Part shown: positions 1-8,644 of the stretch, piece after piece | Layout: each line of letters opens with the position of its first letter | Numbering within the stretch: position 1 is the stretch's first letter | NCBI RefSeq assembly: GCF_900110895.1 | Contig: NZ_FOIQ01000001.1 | Span: 186,001 to 250,000 of the forward strand | Source: Prevotella aff. ruminicola Tc2-24 | GTDB taxonomy: Bacteria; Bacteroidota; Bacteroidia; Bacteroidales; Bacteroidaceae | Direction of reading: 5' to 3' | Length of the DNA: 64,000 bases | The notes under the pieces: model-generated | Seen by the model: only the letters and a program-made list of their open reading frames with translations | Told to the model about the DNA's origin: nothing | Database searches by the model: none | Position numbers and translations under genes: made by a program

Positions 1-289
1 AATAAAGCAGCTCCTGGCATTTTCCGGCCTTTAGGTATAATTCTTTGGGGAGCTTATAGAAACTCTTTCGAAGACCGCACATCTCGTAGCCTTCCTTGTC
101 TGTGACAGGTTCCTCGATACGATAGGTCATCACCTCTGTACCGTCACTCATGGGAGTGATGCTAAGTGTGTTTGTCCATGGCTTTACATCCGTTGGTGGT
201 TCTTCGCCACGAGGGATTGTATAGGAATTGTCTACTGTTTTCTTTAGTAAGAGTTCGTCTTTACAGAATACGAAATAAAGTTTCTCCAT
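1..289 (-). CDS. NAD(+) diphosphatase (NudC-like), N-terminal part, cut by window edge
   Basis: The reading frame starts at the ATG at 289-287 and runs off the left edge, leaving about 96 N-terminal residues. The protein begins MEKLYFVFCKDELLL and continues with IPRGEEPP and a run of short strands. This resembles the N-terminal domain of Nudix NAD(+)/NADH pyrophosphatases, which hydrolyse NAD(H) or NAD-capped RNA to NMN plus AMP. The zinc ribbon and Nudix box would lie outside the window, so the call rests on the N-terminal pattern only. It starts 15 bp after the stop of the 5'-nucleotidase gene on the same strand, so the two are probably one operon for nucleotide breakdown and salvage. Confidence 0.55.
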   Translation of the reverse strand, partial: MEKLYFVFCKDELLLKKTVDNSYTIPRGEEPPTDVKPWTNTLSITPMSDGTEVMTYRIEEPVTDKEGYEMCGLRKSFYKLPKELYLKAGKCQELLY

Positions 290-304
290 CGTTGGTGATA
301 TTTG

Positions 305-2065
305 TTATTTTCCGAAAAGGATGATACGGTCACGCTCTAAGGCGGGCTTCACCCATTCCTCTGGTACGAATTTCCAGTTGTGGTTTGGTTTGGGATTGAC
401 ATTTCCCATCCGTCTGATCTCCTCTGTGAGATAATGGCGCTGGTCACGGTCAGAATGATAGATAACACGTGCCCCGATGGAGTCTCTGGGAATACCCGCT
501 CCGTGGGTTAGTAGTTCTCCACCGCCGTTGGCACGGTAACTGTTCATGGCTACGCGATACCATTTCTTCTCGTCAAAGGGCTCGCCGTTCGACATACGAA
601 GGATACGAACCTTCTCTCCGTCGGGTTTGGTCAGATCAACCTCATAGTCGATTCCGCAGGCGGAATCGAAGTTGAAGGTGTAGTACTGGAACCCTGTGCG
701 CTGCTGATCGTCCTTTGATGCATCGTTGAGACGGAGCGCATGATCATCAGGACTCTTCATGGTATTTGTCCACATGTCATAGCTGTACTCCAGATGTTTG
801 CGTATCTCTTCTCCCGTCATCTTGAGCACGAAAAGAAGATTCTCGAAACGATACAATTTAAACATATCTGCCATGGTAACTTCACCAGCCTTGATGGTCG
901 TGTCAAATGAGAGTGGAGCATTGAACGATATGTCAGCCTTGGTGATCTGTAACTGCAAGTTATGAATCAGGTCGGTAAAGGCCGAGTTGCCGAAGTAACA
1001 GTCGCGCGTATAGACTGGTGTCTCAAATGAGCCGATTTTCTGACTGACGTAATCCTTCACGGCATCGATATCTTTCTGGAAATAGTCAACCATCTGTTCA
1101 TCTACTTCCTCGTCTCTGACGCTGACAATCTCCCCGGAAATGTTCTTCTTGACAAGTCTGCCTTTCTCATATGTTAGTTCAATGTCCGCTTCCGCAATAT
1201 TCTGTGCCCAACAAGAGGGGTCAATGATAAGAACCTGTTGGCCTTCTTTATTGGTGATCCACTCGTTGTGTACCTGATGGTCGTGCCCGAAGAAGATGAT
1301 GTCAAAGCCGGGGACCTCACGGGCAACGGCAGCCGTCGCATTCTCCTCATAGTCTGGCGTTACGATGCCACCATCCTTACCAGAATGGAAAAGACCGAAG
1401 ATAAGGTCTGGGCGTTCAACATACTTCAGGTATTTGACCCATTTCTTGGCACAAGAGACCATCTCCTCGAATTCAATTCCTTTGTATGTGCTCTCATTCA
1501 ACCAGTTCGGGATGGCCGGTGTCAGCATACCGATGACGGCAATCTTTACACCGTCAACGTAATGAATGGAGTAGGGCTGTAGCCCATTATAGATGTTTTT
1601 GGGATTAGCACTCTTATCAGAGCCGGTCTTGATGATGTTCGCTCCCAACAGTGGACAGCGTACCTCACGAATCCACTTGTCGTAGACCTTGTGACCAGGT
1701 TCAATGTCATGGTTGCCGACGGTCTCAGCATCATATTGCATGTAGTTGATGACTCGTGCGGCAAGGTTCACGTTCTCCGGCATCACGTAGTTCGACCAAT
1801 AGACGCATGGCTGTCCTTGGAGGATATCACCGTTATCAATCAGTAACAAGTGGTCTTTCCCGTATTGCTTACGCTGTTTCTCTACATAGGTGTTCACCCG
1901 TACTAGAGTCCCTTTAAGTGCTTTTCTCTCCATGAAGTCATAAGGGAAAAAATGACCGTGGACATCACTGGTCTCAACAACTTTCAGACGAACGGTCTTC
2001 GTTGCTTGTCCCAGGGTGGGAAGTACGGATGCAACCATGGCGGCTATCAATAAGACTTTCTTCAT
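305..2065 (-). CDS. Secreted metallophosphatase / 5'-nucleotidase (UshA/CpdB family)
   Basis: This is a 586-residue protein with a signal peptide (MKKVLLIAAMVASVLPTLGQA) and then a calcineurin-like metallophosphatase domain. The metal-binding motifs are visible in order: DVHGH, GDILQGQ, GNHD and GHDH. A 5'-nucleotidase C-terminal domain follows, with GNSAFTDL near its start and NGGGELL near its end. The family releases phosphate from nucleotides or 2',3'-cyclic nucleotides in the periplasm. I chose the MKKV start at 2065 because longer starts would place charged residues before the signal peptide, and the promoter's -7 box lies only 17 bp upstream. An ATG two codons earlier (2071) is also possible. 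The exact substrate cannot be read from sequence. A probable NAD diphosphatase follows in the same operon. Confidence 0.88.
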   Translation of the reverse strand: MKKVLLIAAMVASVLPTLGQATKTVRLKVVETSDVHGHFFPYDFMERKALKGTLVRVNTYVEKQRKQYGKDHLLLIDNGDILQGQPCVYWSNYVMPENVNLAARVINYMQYDAETVGNHDIEPGHKVYDKWIREVRCPLLGANIIKTGSDKSANPKNIYNGLQPYSIHYVDGVKIAVIGMLTPAIPNWLNESTYKGIEFEEMVSCAKKWVKYLKYVERPDLIFGLFHSGKDGGIVTPDYEENATAAVAREVPGFDIIFFGHDHQVHNEWITNKEGQQVLIIDPSCWAQNIAEADIELTYEKGRLVKKNISGEIVSVRDEEVDEQMVDYFQKDIDAVKDYVSQKIGSFETPVYTRDCYFGNSAFTDLIHNLQLQITKADISFNAPLSFDTTIKAGEVTMADMFKLYRFENLLFVLKMTGEEIRKHLEYSYDMWTNTMKSPDDHALRLNDASKDDQQRTGFQYYTFNFDSACGIDYEVDLTKPDGEKVRILRMSNGEPFDEKKWYRVAMNSYRANGGGELLTHGAGIPRDSIGARVIYHSDRDQRHYLTEEIRRMGNVNPKPNHNWKFVPEEWVKPALERDRIILFGK

Positions 2066-2082
2066 ACTCATAAATTTAGTTG

Positions 2083-2114
2083 CAAAATTACGAAAGAAAT
2101 CCGATATCGCCAAA
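2083..2114 (-). promoter_or_regulatory. Bacteroidetes-type promoter for the 5'-nucleotidase operon
   Basis: Read on the minus strand, TTTG (2114-2111) is followed after 20 bp by TAATTTTG (2090-2083). This matches the Bacteroidetes sigma-factor consensus, with a short leader before the start codon. Confidence 0.7.
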
Positions 2115-2185
2115 TAAAATATTCTTTTTAGGCATACTTTTTGCTGTTTGCTGTATAGAGTAAAATTGAGAAGGAGAAAAGAGAC

Positions 2186-2902
2186 ATGGCATTTATTGAT
2201 TATTACAAGATATTAGGTGTTGACAAGAATATCCCGCAGAAGGATGTCAAGAAGGCATATCTGAAGCGTGCCAAGCAGTTTCATCCGGATCTGCATCCCG
2301 ATGATCCTAAGGCAAAGGCGAAGTTCCAGGCTTTGGCGGAGGCCTATGATGTCATCGGTGATCCGGCAAAACGTGCCAAATACGACCAGTATGGTCAGCA
2401 GTGGAAAGAGGCTGAGCAGTTTGGTGGCTATGGCGGTGGTGCCGGTGGCGGTAATCCGTTTGGAGGTTTTGACTTCTCCAGTTTCTCTGGCGGAGGAGGT
2501 TTCAGCGATTTTTTTGAGACGCTCTTTGGTCGGAAAGGACAGCAGGGAGGCGGTTTCGGTGGCTTCCAGGGCTTTTCTGGAGGTGGCGGAAATGCCTTCT
2601 CAGGCTTCTCAGGAGGAGGTAGCCATCGTGCCCACTCCGGTGAGATGAACGCGACGGTCTCCATCGACCTCTATACAGCTCTGTTGGGCGGTGAGGTGGT
2701 GATAACCCTGTCAAATGGACAGAAGGTGAAGATGAAAATCAAACCCGAGACGCAGCCGGGTACAAAGGTCCGTCTTCGTGGCAAGGGGTATGACCGGGGA
2801 GATGGTACCTTTGGCGACTTGATTATAACCTATCAGGTGAAACTACCGCAACAGCTTTCCGAGCGACAGAAGGAGCTACTTCGACAGATGCGCAATGCCT
2901 GA
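2186..2902 (+). CDS. DnaJ/CbpA-like J-domain co-chaperone, shortened
   Basis: This is a 238-residue J protein. The J domain covers about residues 4-67 with HPD at 33-35, the motif that stimulates Hsp70 (DnaK) ATPase activity. A Gly/Phe-rich linker follows (about 84-150), then one beta-rich C-terminal domain with the typical [16 protein letters not shown] stretch. There is no CxxCxGxG zinc finger, so it is a class B (CbpA-like) protein. CbpA proteins are usually about 300 residues with two substrate-binding C-terminal domains, and here only the second seems present. AAGGAG lies 9 bp before the ATG. The gene ends one base before the convergent kdsB stop. Confidence 0.85.
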   Translation: MAFIDYYKILGVDKNIPQKDVKKAYLKRAKQFHPDLHPDDPKAKAKFQALAEAYDVIGDPAKRAKYDQYGQQWKEAEQFGGYGGGAGGGNPFGGFDFSSFSGGGGFSDFFETLFGRKGQQGGGFGGFQGFSGGGGNAFSGFSGGGSHRAHSGEMNATVSIDLYTALLGGEVVITLSNGQKVKMKIKPETQPGTKVRLRGKGYDRGDGTFGDLIITYQVKLPQQLSERQKELLRQMRNA

Positions 2903-2903
2903 T

Positions 2904-3668
2904 TTAGATAAAGGCCTCTGCACGACGCAGATCTTCGGGCGTGTCAATGCCGACGGTCTCGACGTCTGTTAGTCCTACGCGGATACGATAACCATTTTGA
3001 AGCCAGCGCAACTGCTCCAGACTCTCTGCTTTCTCCAGACTGCTCTGGGGCAGTTTCGTAATCTCTGCCAGTACCTCACGCCGGTAGGCATAGATGCCGA
3101 GATGTTTCAAGAATGGATACTGTCCGAGCCACTCCTCGCGTTCCTTACCCCTGATGTATGGAATAACACTTCTACTGAAGTATAGGGCGAAACCACGGTT
3201 GTCTGTAATAATCTTCGGAGAGTTCGGGTTCTCAACAGCCTCTATCGATTCAAAGGGCTTTCCTAATGTACCGATCTGTGTCTCCGGTTCATCGAAGAGG
3301 CGCATCAGGGTCTCTATCTGTGAGGGCTGGATGAAGGGCTCGTCCCCTTGTACATTAATGATGACATCAGGCACATTCTGCTTCCCTGCCTCTCCCATAT
3401 ATTCTGGTGAGGTAATCTTCTCTACTGCCTCTTGAATACGGTCGGTACCGCTTTGATGGTCTGTTCTTGTCATGACCACCTTTCCTCCGAAGGACTCTAC
3501 AGCGGCATATATCCGTTCGTCATCAGTGGCCACATAAGCATCATCGAGCACGTTCTTTACTTGCTCGTATACTCTCTGTATCACAGTCTTACCGCCCAAC
3601 ATGGCAAGCGGTTTGCCCGGGAAGCGCGTCGAGGCGTAGCGGGCAGGGATAATTGCGATAAATTTCAT
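2904..3668 (-). CDS. kdsB: 3-deoxy-manno-octulosonate cytidylyltransferase (CMP-KDO synthetase)
   Basis: This 254-residue cytoplasmic enzyme activates KDO with CTP to CMP-KDO for the lipopolysaccharide inner core. The family signature IPARYASTRFPGKPL is at the N-terminus, and the sugar-nucleotide binding motif NVQGDEPFI is near residue 100. The C-terminal GIDTPEDL is typical of KdsB. I chose the start at 3668 (MKFIAIIPARY) because the longer frame adds 27 residues unlike the family and crosses the promoter. A TACCTTTG box lies 9 bp upstream. The length matches the usual 245-255 residues. It is convergent with the DnaJ-like gene and divergent from the MORN gene. Confidence 0.95.
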   Translation of the reverse strand: MKFIAIIPARYASTRFPGKPLAMLGGKTVIQRVYEQVKNVLDDAYVATDDERIYAAVESFGGKVVMTRTDHQSGTDRIQEAVEKITSPEYMGEAGKQNVPDVIINVQGDEPFIQPSQIETLMRLFDEPETQIGTLGKPFESIEAVENPNSPKIITDNRGFALYFSRSVIPYIRGKEREEWLGQYPFLKHLGIYAYRREVLAEITKLPQSSLEKAESLEQLRWLQNGYRIRVGLTDVETVGIDTPEDLRRAEAFI

Positions 3669-3676
3669 AACGTCGG

Positions 3677-3684
3677 CAAAGGTA
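3677..3684 (-). promoter_or_regulatory. -7 box of kdsB promoter
   Basis: TACCTTTG on the minus strand is a perfect -7 element 9 bp upstream of the kdsB start, giving a nearly leaderless transcript. No good -33 TTTG is seen at the normal distance. Confidence 0.5.
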
Positions 3685-3724
3685 ATAAATATTCGGCAAT
3701 AAACGTTAATAATCAACAATGAAA

Positions 3725-3756
3725 TTTGGCGGTCTCCGAAAAAATACATAAATTTG
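3725..3756 (+). promoter_or_regulatory. Promoter of the MORN gene
   Basis: TTTG (3725-3728), a 20 bp gap, then TAAATTTG (3749-3756) match the Bacteroidetes promoter consensus. The ATG at 3761 is only 4 bp downstream and a second in-frame ATG is at 3770, so the true start may be the latter. Confidence 0.65.
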
Positions 3757-3760
3757 CAAA

Positions 3761-4897
3761 ATGATTAATATGGATTCTGTGGTTGTGAAAAAGAGTATTA
3801 TCTGTATATATATGATGGTGTTGCCCGTAGTTGCAGGAGCTCAGAAGATTACGCTCGGCTCGGCTGTAACGAAGGACGGAGGACAGTATCAAGGAGAGAT
3901 GGTAATGGGTAAGCCTCATGGTAAGGGCAAGGCAGTTTATAAGGATGGCAATTGCTATGAGGGCGAGTATGTGAAAGGCAAACGTCAGGGTTATGGCATC
4001 TACACCTTTTTTGATGGAGAGAAATATGAAGGTGAATGGTTCCAGGATCAACAGCACGGCAGAGGTGTATATTATTTTTCCAACAATAACAAGTATGATG
4101 GTCTTTGGTTTCGTGATTATCAGCATGGTCATGGGGTGATGTACTACTTCAATGGCGATAGATATGAGGGAGACTGGCGACAGGATCAGCGTTCGGGAAA
4201 GGGTCAGTATACATTCGCTAGCGGCGCTTACTATAAAGGCGATTGGCTGAACGATAAGAAGAACGGTCGAGGTTTCTACGACTGGGGGGATGGCTCTTCC
4301 TATGACGGCGACTGGAAAGATAATATGCGCTCGGGAAAGGGGACATTCAAATATGCCGACGGCGATGTGTATGTTGGTCAATGGCTTAATGACGAGATGA
4401 ACGGTCGTGGCGTATACAAGTTCCAGAACGGTGATGTATATGAGGGCGACTACGAGCATGGCGCACGTACTGGTACTGGTGTCTTTAAGTATGCCAATGG
4501 CGACAAGTATACCGGACAGTTCTATAAAGGTGACAAACAAGGACAAGGCACCTTCGCTTGGAAGAATGGCGATACCTATGTCGGCCAGTGGAAGGCAGAC
4601 AAACAGGAAGGAAAGGGTAAACTCACCAAGAAAGGCGGTGACGTGATTGAAGGCTCGTTCCGGAAAGGACAGCCCCATGGTGAGTGTGTGATCCGTTTCT
4701 CTGACGGCTCGAAGTTTAAGGGCCAGTATAAGGATGGCAAGCGTCATGGCGCTGCTATTGAGGAGGATAAGGACGGTAACCGTTTCGAGGGAACATATGT
4801 TGACGATAAACGTGATGGCAACTTCGTTGAGAAAGACCGCAATGGAAATATCACGGCTCAGGGCTCTTATACCCGTGGGCATCGTCAGCTTCGATAA
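3761..4897 (+). CDS. Secreted MORN-repeat protein
   Basis: After a hydrophobic signal peptide (cleavage probably after VVAGA, near residue 27), the protein is built almost entirely of 14 consecutive MORN repeats of exactly 23 residues (about 43-364), each of the form YxGxWxxxxxxGxGxxxxxxGxx. A short basic tail follows. MORN repeats form elongated beta-hairpin stacks. Eukaryotic ones contact membranes or partner proteins, and the bacterial ones have no agreed function. Export suggests a periplasmic or surface role. The regular repeat leaves a long open frame on the opposite strand, which is a shadow. The YhcH-family gene and glgB follow on the same strand with small gaps. Start is 3761 or 3770. 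Confidence 0.88.
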   Translation: MINMDSVVVKKSIICIYMMVLPVVAGAQKITLGSAVTKDGGQYQGEMVMGKPHGKGKAVYKDGNCYEGEYVKGKRQGYGIYTFFDGEKYEGEWFQDQQHGRGVYYFSNNNKYDGLWFRDYQHGHGVMYYFNGDRYEGDWRQDQRSGKGQYTFASGAYYKGDWLNDKKNGRGFYDWGDGSSYDGDWKDNMRSGKGTFKYADGDVYVGQWLNDEMNGRGVYKFQNGDVYEGDYEHGARTGTGVFKYANGDKYTGQFYKGDKQGQGTFAWKNGDTYVGQWKADKQEGKGKLTKKGGDVIEGSFRKGQPHGECVIRFSDGSKFKGQYKDGKRHGAAIEEDKDGNRFEGTYVDDKRDGNFVEKDRNGNITAQGSYTRGHRQLR

Positions 4898-4917
4898 ACT
4901 ACTAAATATCTTTCGTT

Positions 4918-5367
4918 ATGATCATTGATACGCTTGACAATCTGGGCAAATATGTGGTATTGAACCCGTTGTTTGCCGATGTGATAGATTTTCTTAAGAC
5001 ACATGATCTCCATGCCCTTGAGGCGGGAAAGTACCCGATCAAAGGTGATGATCTGTTCCTGAATCTTGCTGTTGCGAGTGGAAGGACAGAGGAGGCTGCT
5101 GTATTAGAGACGCATGTGGAGATGATAGATATCCAGATTCCACTCTCATGCGAGGAGACCTACGGCTATTCTCCGCTTCAGGATCTGCCAGAGAGGGAGT
5201 ATCATGCGGAAAAGGATCTTGTCTTATATGGGGAGGTGAAGCCTCAGACGTATGTGACGCTGAAACCAGGACAGATGGTTATCTTCTTTCCCCAGGACGG
5301 TCATGCTCCCTGTATCTCTGAGAATGCAGAGATCAAGAAAGCAATCTTTAAGGTAAAAACTTATTGA
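4918..5367 (+). CDS. YhcH/YjgK/YiaL family protein (DUF386)
   Basis: This 149-residue cytoplasmic protein matches the YhcH/YjgK/YiaL family, a cupin-like fold seen in sialic acid and other sugar operons. Some members have been proposed to act on sugar anomers or to assist sugar catabolism. The features that match are the N-terminal MIIDTLDNL, the central HVEMIDIQIPLSCEET and the C-terminal FFPQDGHAP, where the His and Asp probably help bind a metal. It overlaps or abuts glgB (the glgB ATG at 5370 is 2 bp past the stop), so translation is probably coupled. The substrate is not evident. Being next to glgB suggests a carbohydrate role, but that is inference. Confidence 0.8.
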   Translation: MIIDTLDNLGKYVVLNPLFADVIDFLKTHDLHALEAGKYPIKGDDLFLNLAVASGRTEEAAVLETHVEMIDIQIPLSCEETYGYSPLQDLPEREYHAEKDLVLYGEVKPQTYVTLKPGQMVIFFPQDGHAPCISENAEIKKAIFKVKTY

Positions 5368-5369
5368 CT

Positions 5370-7424
5370 ATGGCTACGAAGAAAGAGAAAGCTAAAAAGA
5401 CTGTCGTCAAGGAACTCGCACATATCGGTCTCGTGGAGAACGACCCCTGGCTGGAACCGTATGAAGAGGCCATCCGCGGTCGTCATGACCATGCGTTATG
5501 GAAACTGAACCAGTTGACGCAGAATGGTAAGAAGAAGATCTCCGACTTTGCTACAGGACATCTTTATTATGGACTTCATAAATTGTCAAGAGGTTGGGTA
5601 TTCCGTGAGTGGGCACCGAATGCGACGGATATCTACCTGATTGGTGACTTCAACAACTGGGCAGAGGACGAGAAATACCGTTGTAAGCGTATCGAGGGTA
5701 CAGGAAACTGGGAATTGAAACTCTCGGAGAAAGCACTGAAGCACGGTGATCTTTATAAGATGAAGGTCAGGTGGAACGGAGGTGAAGGCGAGCGTATCCC
5801 GGCCTGGTGCCGTCGTGTGGTACAGGATGAGCAAACGAAGATCTTCTCTGCTCAGGTCTGGAATCCTGAGAAAAGATATGAGTTCAAGAAACAGAATTTC
5901 AAGCCCAAGAAGAACCCGCTGCTCATTTACGAGTGTCATGTCGGAATGGGACAGGATGCCGAGAAGGTAGGCACATATACCGAGTTCAAGGACAACGTAC
6001 TGCCGCGAATCATCAAGGATGGTTATAACTGTATCCAGGTGATGGCCATTCAGGAACATCCCTATTACGGGTCGTTCGGCTATCATGTCTCGTCGTTCTT
6101 CGCTCCATCCAGCCGTTTCGGTACACCAGAGGAGCTGAAGGAACTTATTGATACAGCTCATAAGAACGGTATTGCTGTCATCATGGACATCGTTCACTCC
6201 CATGCTGTGAAGAACGAGGTTGAGGGACTCGGAAACCTGGCCGGTGATCCGAACCAGTTCTTTTATCCCGGTGACCGTCATGAGCATCCCGCCTGGGACT
6301 CGCTCTGTTTCGACTACGGTAAGGATGAGGTGCTCCATTTCCTGCTATCCAACTGCAAGTACTGGCTCGACGAGTTTAAGTTCGATGGCTTCCGCTTCGA
6401 CGGTGTCACCTCCATGCTTTACTACTCGCATGGACTTGGTGAGGCTTTCGGGGGCTATGGCGACTATTTCAACGGTCATGAAGACGATAACGCCATCTGT
6501 TATCTGACATTGGCCAACAAACTCATCCATGAGGTGAACCCTCATGCCATCACGATTGCGGAGGAGGTATCGGGTATGCCCGGACTGGCCGCCAAGTTTG
6601 AGGATGGCGGTTATGGTTTTGACTACCGTATGGCCATGAATATCCCAGACTACTGGATTAAGACCATCAAGGAGGTGCGCGATGAGGATATCAACGTATG
6701 CTCCATCTTCTGGGAGGTTAAGAACCGTCGTCCCGACGAGAAGACCATCTCATACTGCGAGAGTCATGATCAGGCCCTTGTGGGTGATAAGACGATTATC
6801 TTCCGACTGGTTGATGCCGATATGTACTGGCACTTTGCAAAGAAGGATGTGAATGATATCGCCCAGCGCGGCATCGCCCTGCATAAGATGATCCGATTGG
6901 TGACGGTGGCCGCCATCAATGGCGGATATCTGAACTTCATGGGTAATGAGTTCGGTCATCCGGAATGGATAGACTTCCCGCGTGAAGGCAATGGCTGGTC
7001 GCATAAGTATGCCCGTCGGCAGTGGAACCTCGTGGATAACAAGGATCTCTGTTATCACTGGCTTGGCGATTTCGACCGTGAGATGCTGAAGGTCATCAAG
7101 TCTGTCCGTAATTTCCAGGATAAGCCTGTGGCAGAGATCTGGCACGACGATGGCGATCAGGTGCTCTGCTTCATGCGTGGCGATCTTGTTTTTGTTTTCA
7201 ACTTCTCACCCACGCGTTCCTATACCGACTATGGCTTCCTGGTCCCGACAGGATCGTACGAGGTGGTTCTGAACACCGATGCCAAGGCGTTTGGAGGCAA
7301 TGGGTTCGCTGATGACACGATCACCCACTTCACGAACTATGATCCTCTTTATGTGAACGAGCATAAGGAGTGGCTGAAGCTCTATATTCCGGCACGCTCT
7401 GCCGTGGTATTGAAGAAGGTGTAA
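5370..7424 (+). CDS. glgB: 1,4-alpha-glucan branching enzyme, GH13_8 (eukaryote-like) type
   Basis: This 684-residue enzyme introduces alpha-1,6 branches into glycogen. A CBM48 domain (about 60-170) precedes the GH13 barrel. Catalytic residues can be read as Asp344 in GFRFDGVTSM, Glu398 in AEEVSGMP and the conserved His-Asp in ESHDQAL (464-467). The RFDGVTSMLYYSHG pattern and the short N-terminus match subfamily GH13_8, which holds eukaryotic glycogen/starch branching enzymes, rather than the classical bacterial GH13_9 GlgB. I chose ATG 5370 over the upstream ATG at 5364, which lies inside the YhcH gene. No glycogen synthase or phosphorylase is nearby. Confidence 0.93.
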   Translation: MATKKEKAKKTVVKELAHIGLVENDPWLEPYEEAIRGRHDHALWKLNQLTQNGKKKISDFATGHLYYGLHKLSRGWVFREWAPNATDIYLIGDFNNWAEDEKYRCKRIEGTGNWELKLSEKALKHGDLYKMKVRWNGGEGERIPAWCRRVVQDEQTKIFSAQVWNPEKRYEFKKQNFKPKKNPLLIYECHVGMGQDAEKVGTYTEFKDNVLPRIIKDGYNCIQVMAIQEHPYYGSFGYHVSSFFAPSSRFGTPEELKELIDTAHKNGIAVIMDIVHSHAVKNEVEGLGNLAGDPNQFFYPGDRHEHPAWDSLCFDYGKDEVLHFLLSNCKYWLDEFKFDGFRFDGVTSMLYYSHGLGEAFGGYGDYFNGHEDDNAICYLTLANKLIHEVNPHAITIAEEVSGMPGLAAKFEDGGYGFDYRMAMNIPDYWIKTIKEVRDEDINVCSIFWEVKNRRPDEKTISYCESHDQALVGDKTIIFRLVDADMYWHFAKKDVNDIAQRGIALHKMIRLVTVAAINGGYLNFMGNEFGHPEWIDFPREGNGWSHKYARRQWNLVDNKDLCYHWLGDFDREMLKVIKSVRNFQDKPVAEIWHDDGDQVLCFMRGDLVFVFNFSPTRSYTDYGFLVPTGSYEVVLNTDAKAFGGNGFADDTITHFTNYDPLYVNEHKEWLKLYIPARSAVVLKKV

Positions 7425-7440
7425 TATCTGTTTGAAATCT

Positions 7441-8592
7441 ATGAATTATAATCGCTCTTCGAAAGGCAGTAACCCCATCTCCGTCCGTGTGATGTGTGCG
7501 GTGGTCTTCATCATCTTCTCGTTTGTCTGGCTTTACTTCTTTCAGGCCGACATCCTGACGATGACCCAACATGTGCTGAGTGGTGGTCTGACACATTATC
7601 ATCGTTTCTGGGGAGCGGTTATCATTACCATAACGCTCTATCTCGTGCAGCTTCTGGTATACAGAATAGCTCACCTGAAGCGCCTTGGCCATGCGTTGAC
7701 CTATGGGCCGTCGGTGCTGTTATTATCGATGTTGACCGATATCGGACAGAAGTTGGATACCGGTGTTGATATCGTGGCATCGTGGCATGTGATGCTGGTT
7801 GCCTTTATCGTATGGGTCTTCATTGTCTGTATCGCCCTTAAGTTGCAAGAGTTTGAAGATGATACTCCTTACGCTCTGTTCTCCCGTCCGATGTGGATCA
7901 ACATGCTGACGATGTCGTTGATGATGATGTGGGTGGCATGGATCGGGAATACCGATGCTGTGTTCCATTATCGTATGAAGATGGAGAACCTCCTGTCTCA
8001 GGGCAACTATGGGCACGCCTTGGCTGTGGGGAAGAAATCGTTGGAGAGCGACGATCATCTGTTCATGCTCCGTATGTATGCGCTGGCACGGACAGATGGT
8101 TTGGGAGAGCATCTCTTTGAGTATCCGGTCGCAGGCAGTAGCAGTCTGATGCTCCCTTCTAATGGGAAAACCAAGATGTTGGTCTGTCCTGTCGACAGTC
8201 TCTATCGGTTCTTGGGGGCTCGTCCTGTTGGACAGATAGAGCCGGTACGCTATCTGAAACTGTTGCAGCGGAGAGACGCCGTCCCTCGGAAGGTGCTGGC
8301 CGATTATCTCCTTTGTGGCGATCTGATTGACAAGGACCTGGACCGTTTTGCCAAGGATATTCAAGACTATTATACGGTCAACGACAGTCTTCCTAAGCAT
8401 TACCGTGAGGCGCTGATCCTTTATTCCCGTCTGCGTTCCAAGCCGGTGGTGGTCTACCACCATCCTGTGATGGATGAAGACTACGACAATCTCCAGGAAC
8501 TGGAGAAAGGTTATCCAAACCAGACAGAGCGGAAGGGGAAGGTTGAAGAGCACTACCGCGGTACCTATTGGTATTATTATTGGTACGAATAA
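7441..8592 (+). CDS. Polytopic membrane protein of unknown function
   Basis: I do not recognise this 383-residue protein. The N-terminal half has about five hydrophobic segments (near residues 12-38, 55-75, 80-98, 112-134 and 148-168). The rest is soluble with helical, TPR-like spacing (LLSQGNYGHALAVGKKSLE) and ends in YYWYE. It starts 16 bp after glgB at the first ATG; an in-frame TTG at 7432 is less likely. A strong hairpin terminator follows immediately, so it is probably the last gene of the MORN-YhcH-glgB transcript. Similar membrane-plus-helical-repeat proteins are common and uncharacterised in Bacteroidales. Confidence 0.7.
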   Translation: MNYNRSSKGSNPISVRVMCAVVFIIFSFVWLYFFQADILTMTQHVLSGGLTHYHRFWGAVIITITLYLVQLLVYRIAHLKRLGHALTYGPSVLLLSMLTDIGQKLDTGVDIVASWHVMLVAFIVWVFIVCIALKLQEFEDDTPYALFSRPMWINMLTMSLMMMWVAWIGNTDAVFHYRMKMENLLSQGNYGHALAVGKKSLESDDHLFMLRMYALARTDGLGEHLFEYPVAGSSSLMLPSNGKTKMLVCPVDSLYRFLGARPVGQIEPVRYLKLLQRRDAVPRKVLADYLLCGDLIDKDLDRFAKDIQDYYTVNDSLPKHYREALILYSRLRSKPVVVYHHPVMDEDYDNLQELEKGYPNQTERKGKVEEHYRGTYWYYYWYE

Positions 8593-8593
8593 T

Positions 8594-8619
8594 AAATGCC
8601 CTCCATTCGGAAGGCATTT
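8594..8619. terminator. Bidirectional hairpin terminator
   Basis: An 11 bp stem (8594-8604 with 8609-8619, one C-A mismatch) closes an ATTC loop and is flanked by A/T-rich ends. It sits between convergent genes and can serve both strands. Confidence 0.75.
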
Positions 8620-8644
8620 ATTCATGTATTGAAAGTGCTTGTCT

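Noticed and set aside
3713..4882. Long open frame of 389 codons antisense to the MORN gene
   Set aside because: The repeat-rich MORN sequence leaves the opposite strand open by its codon pattern; no promoter or family match.
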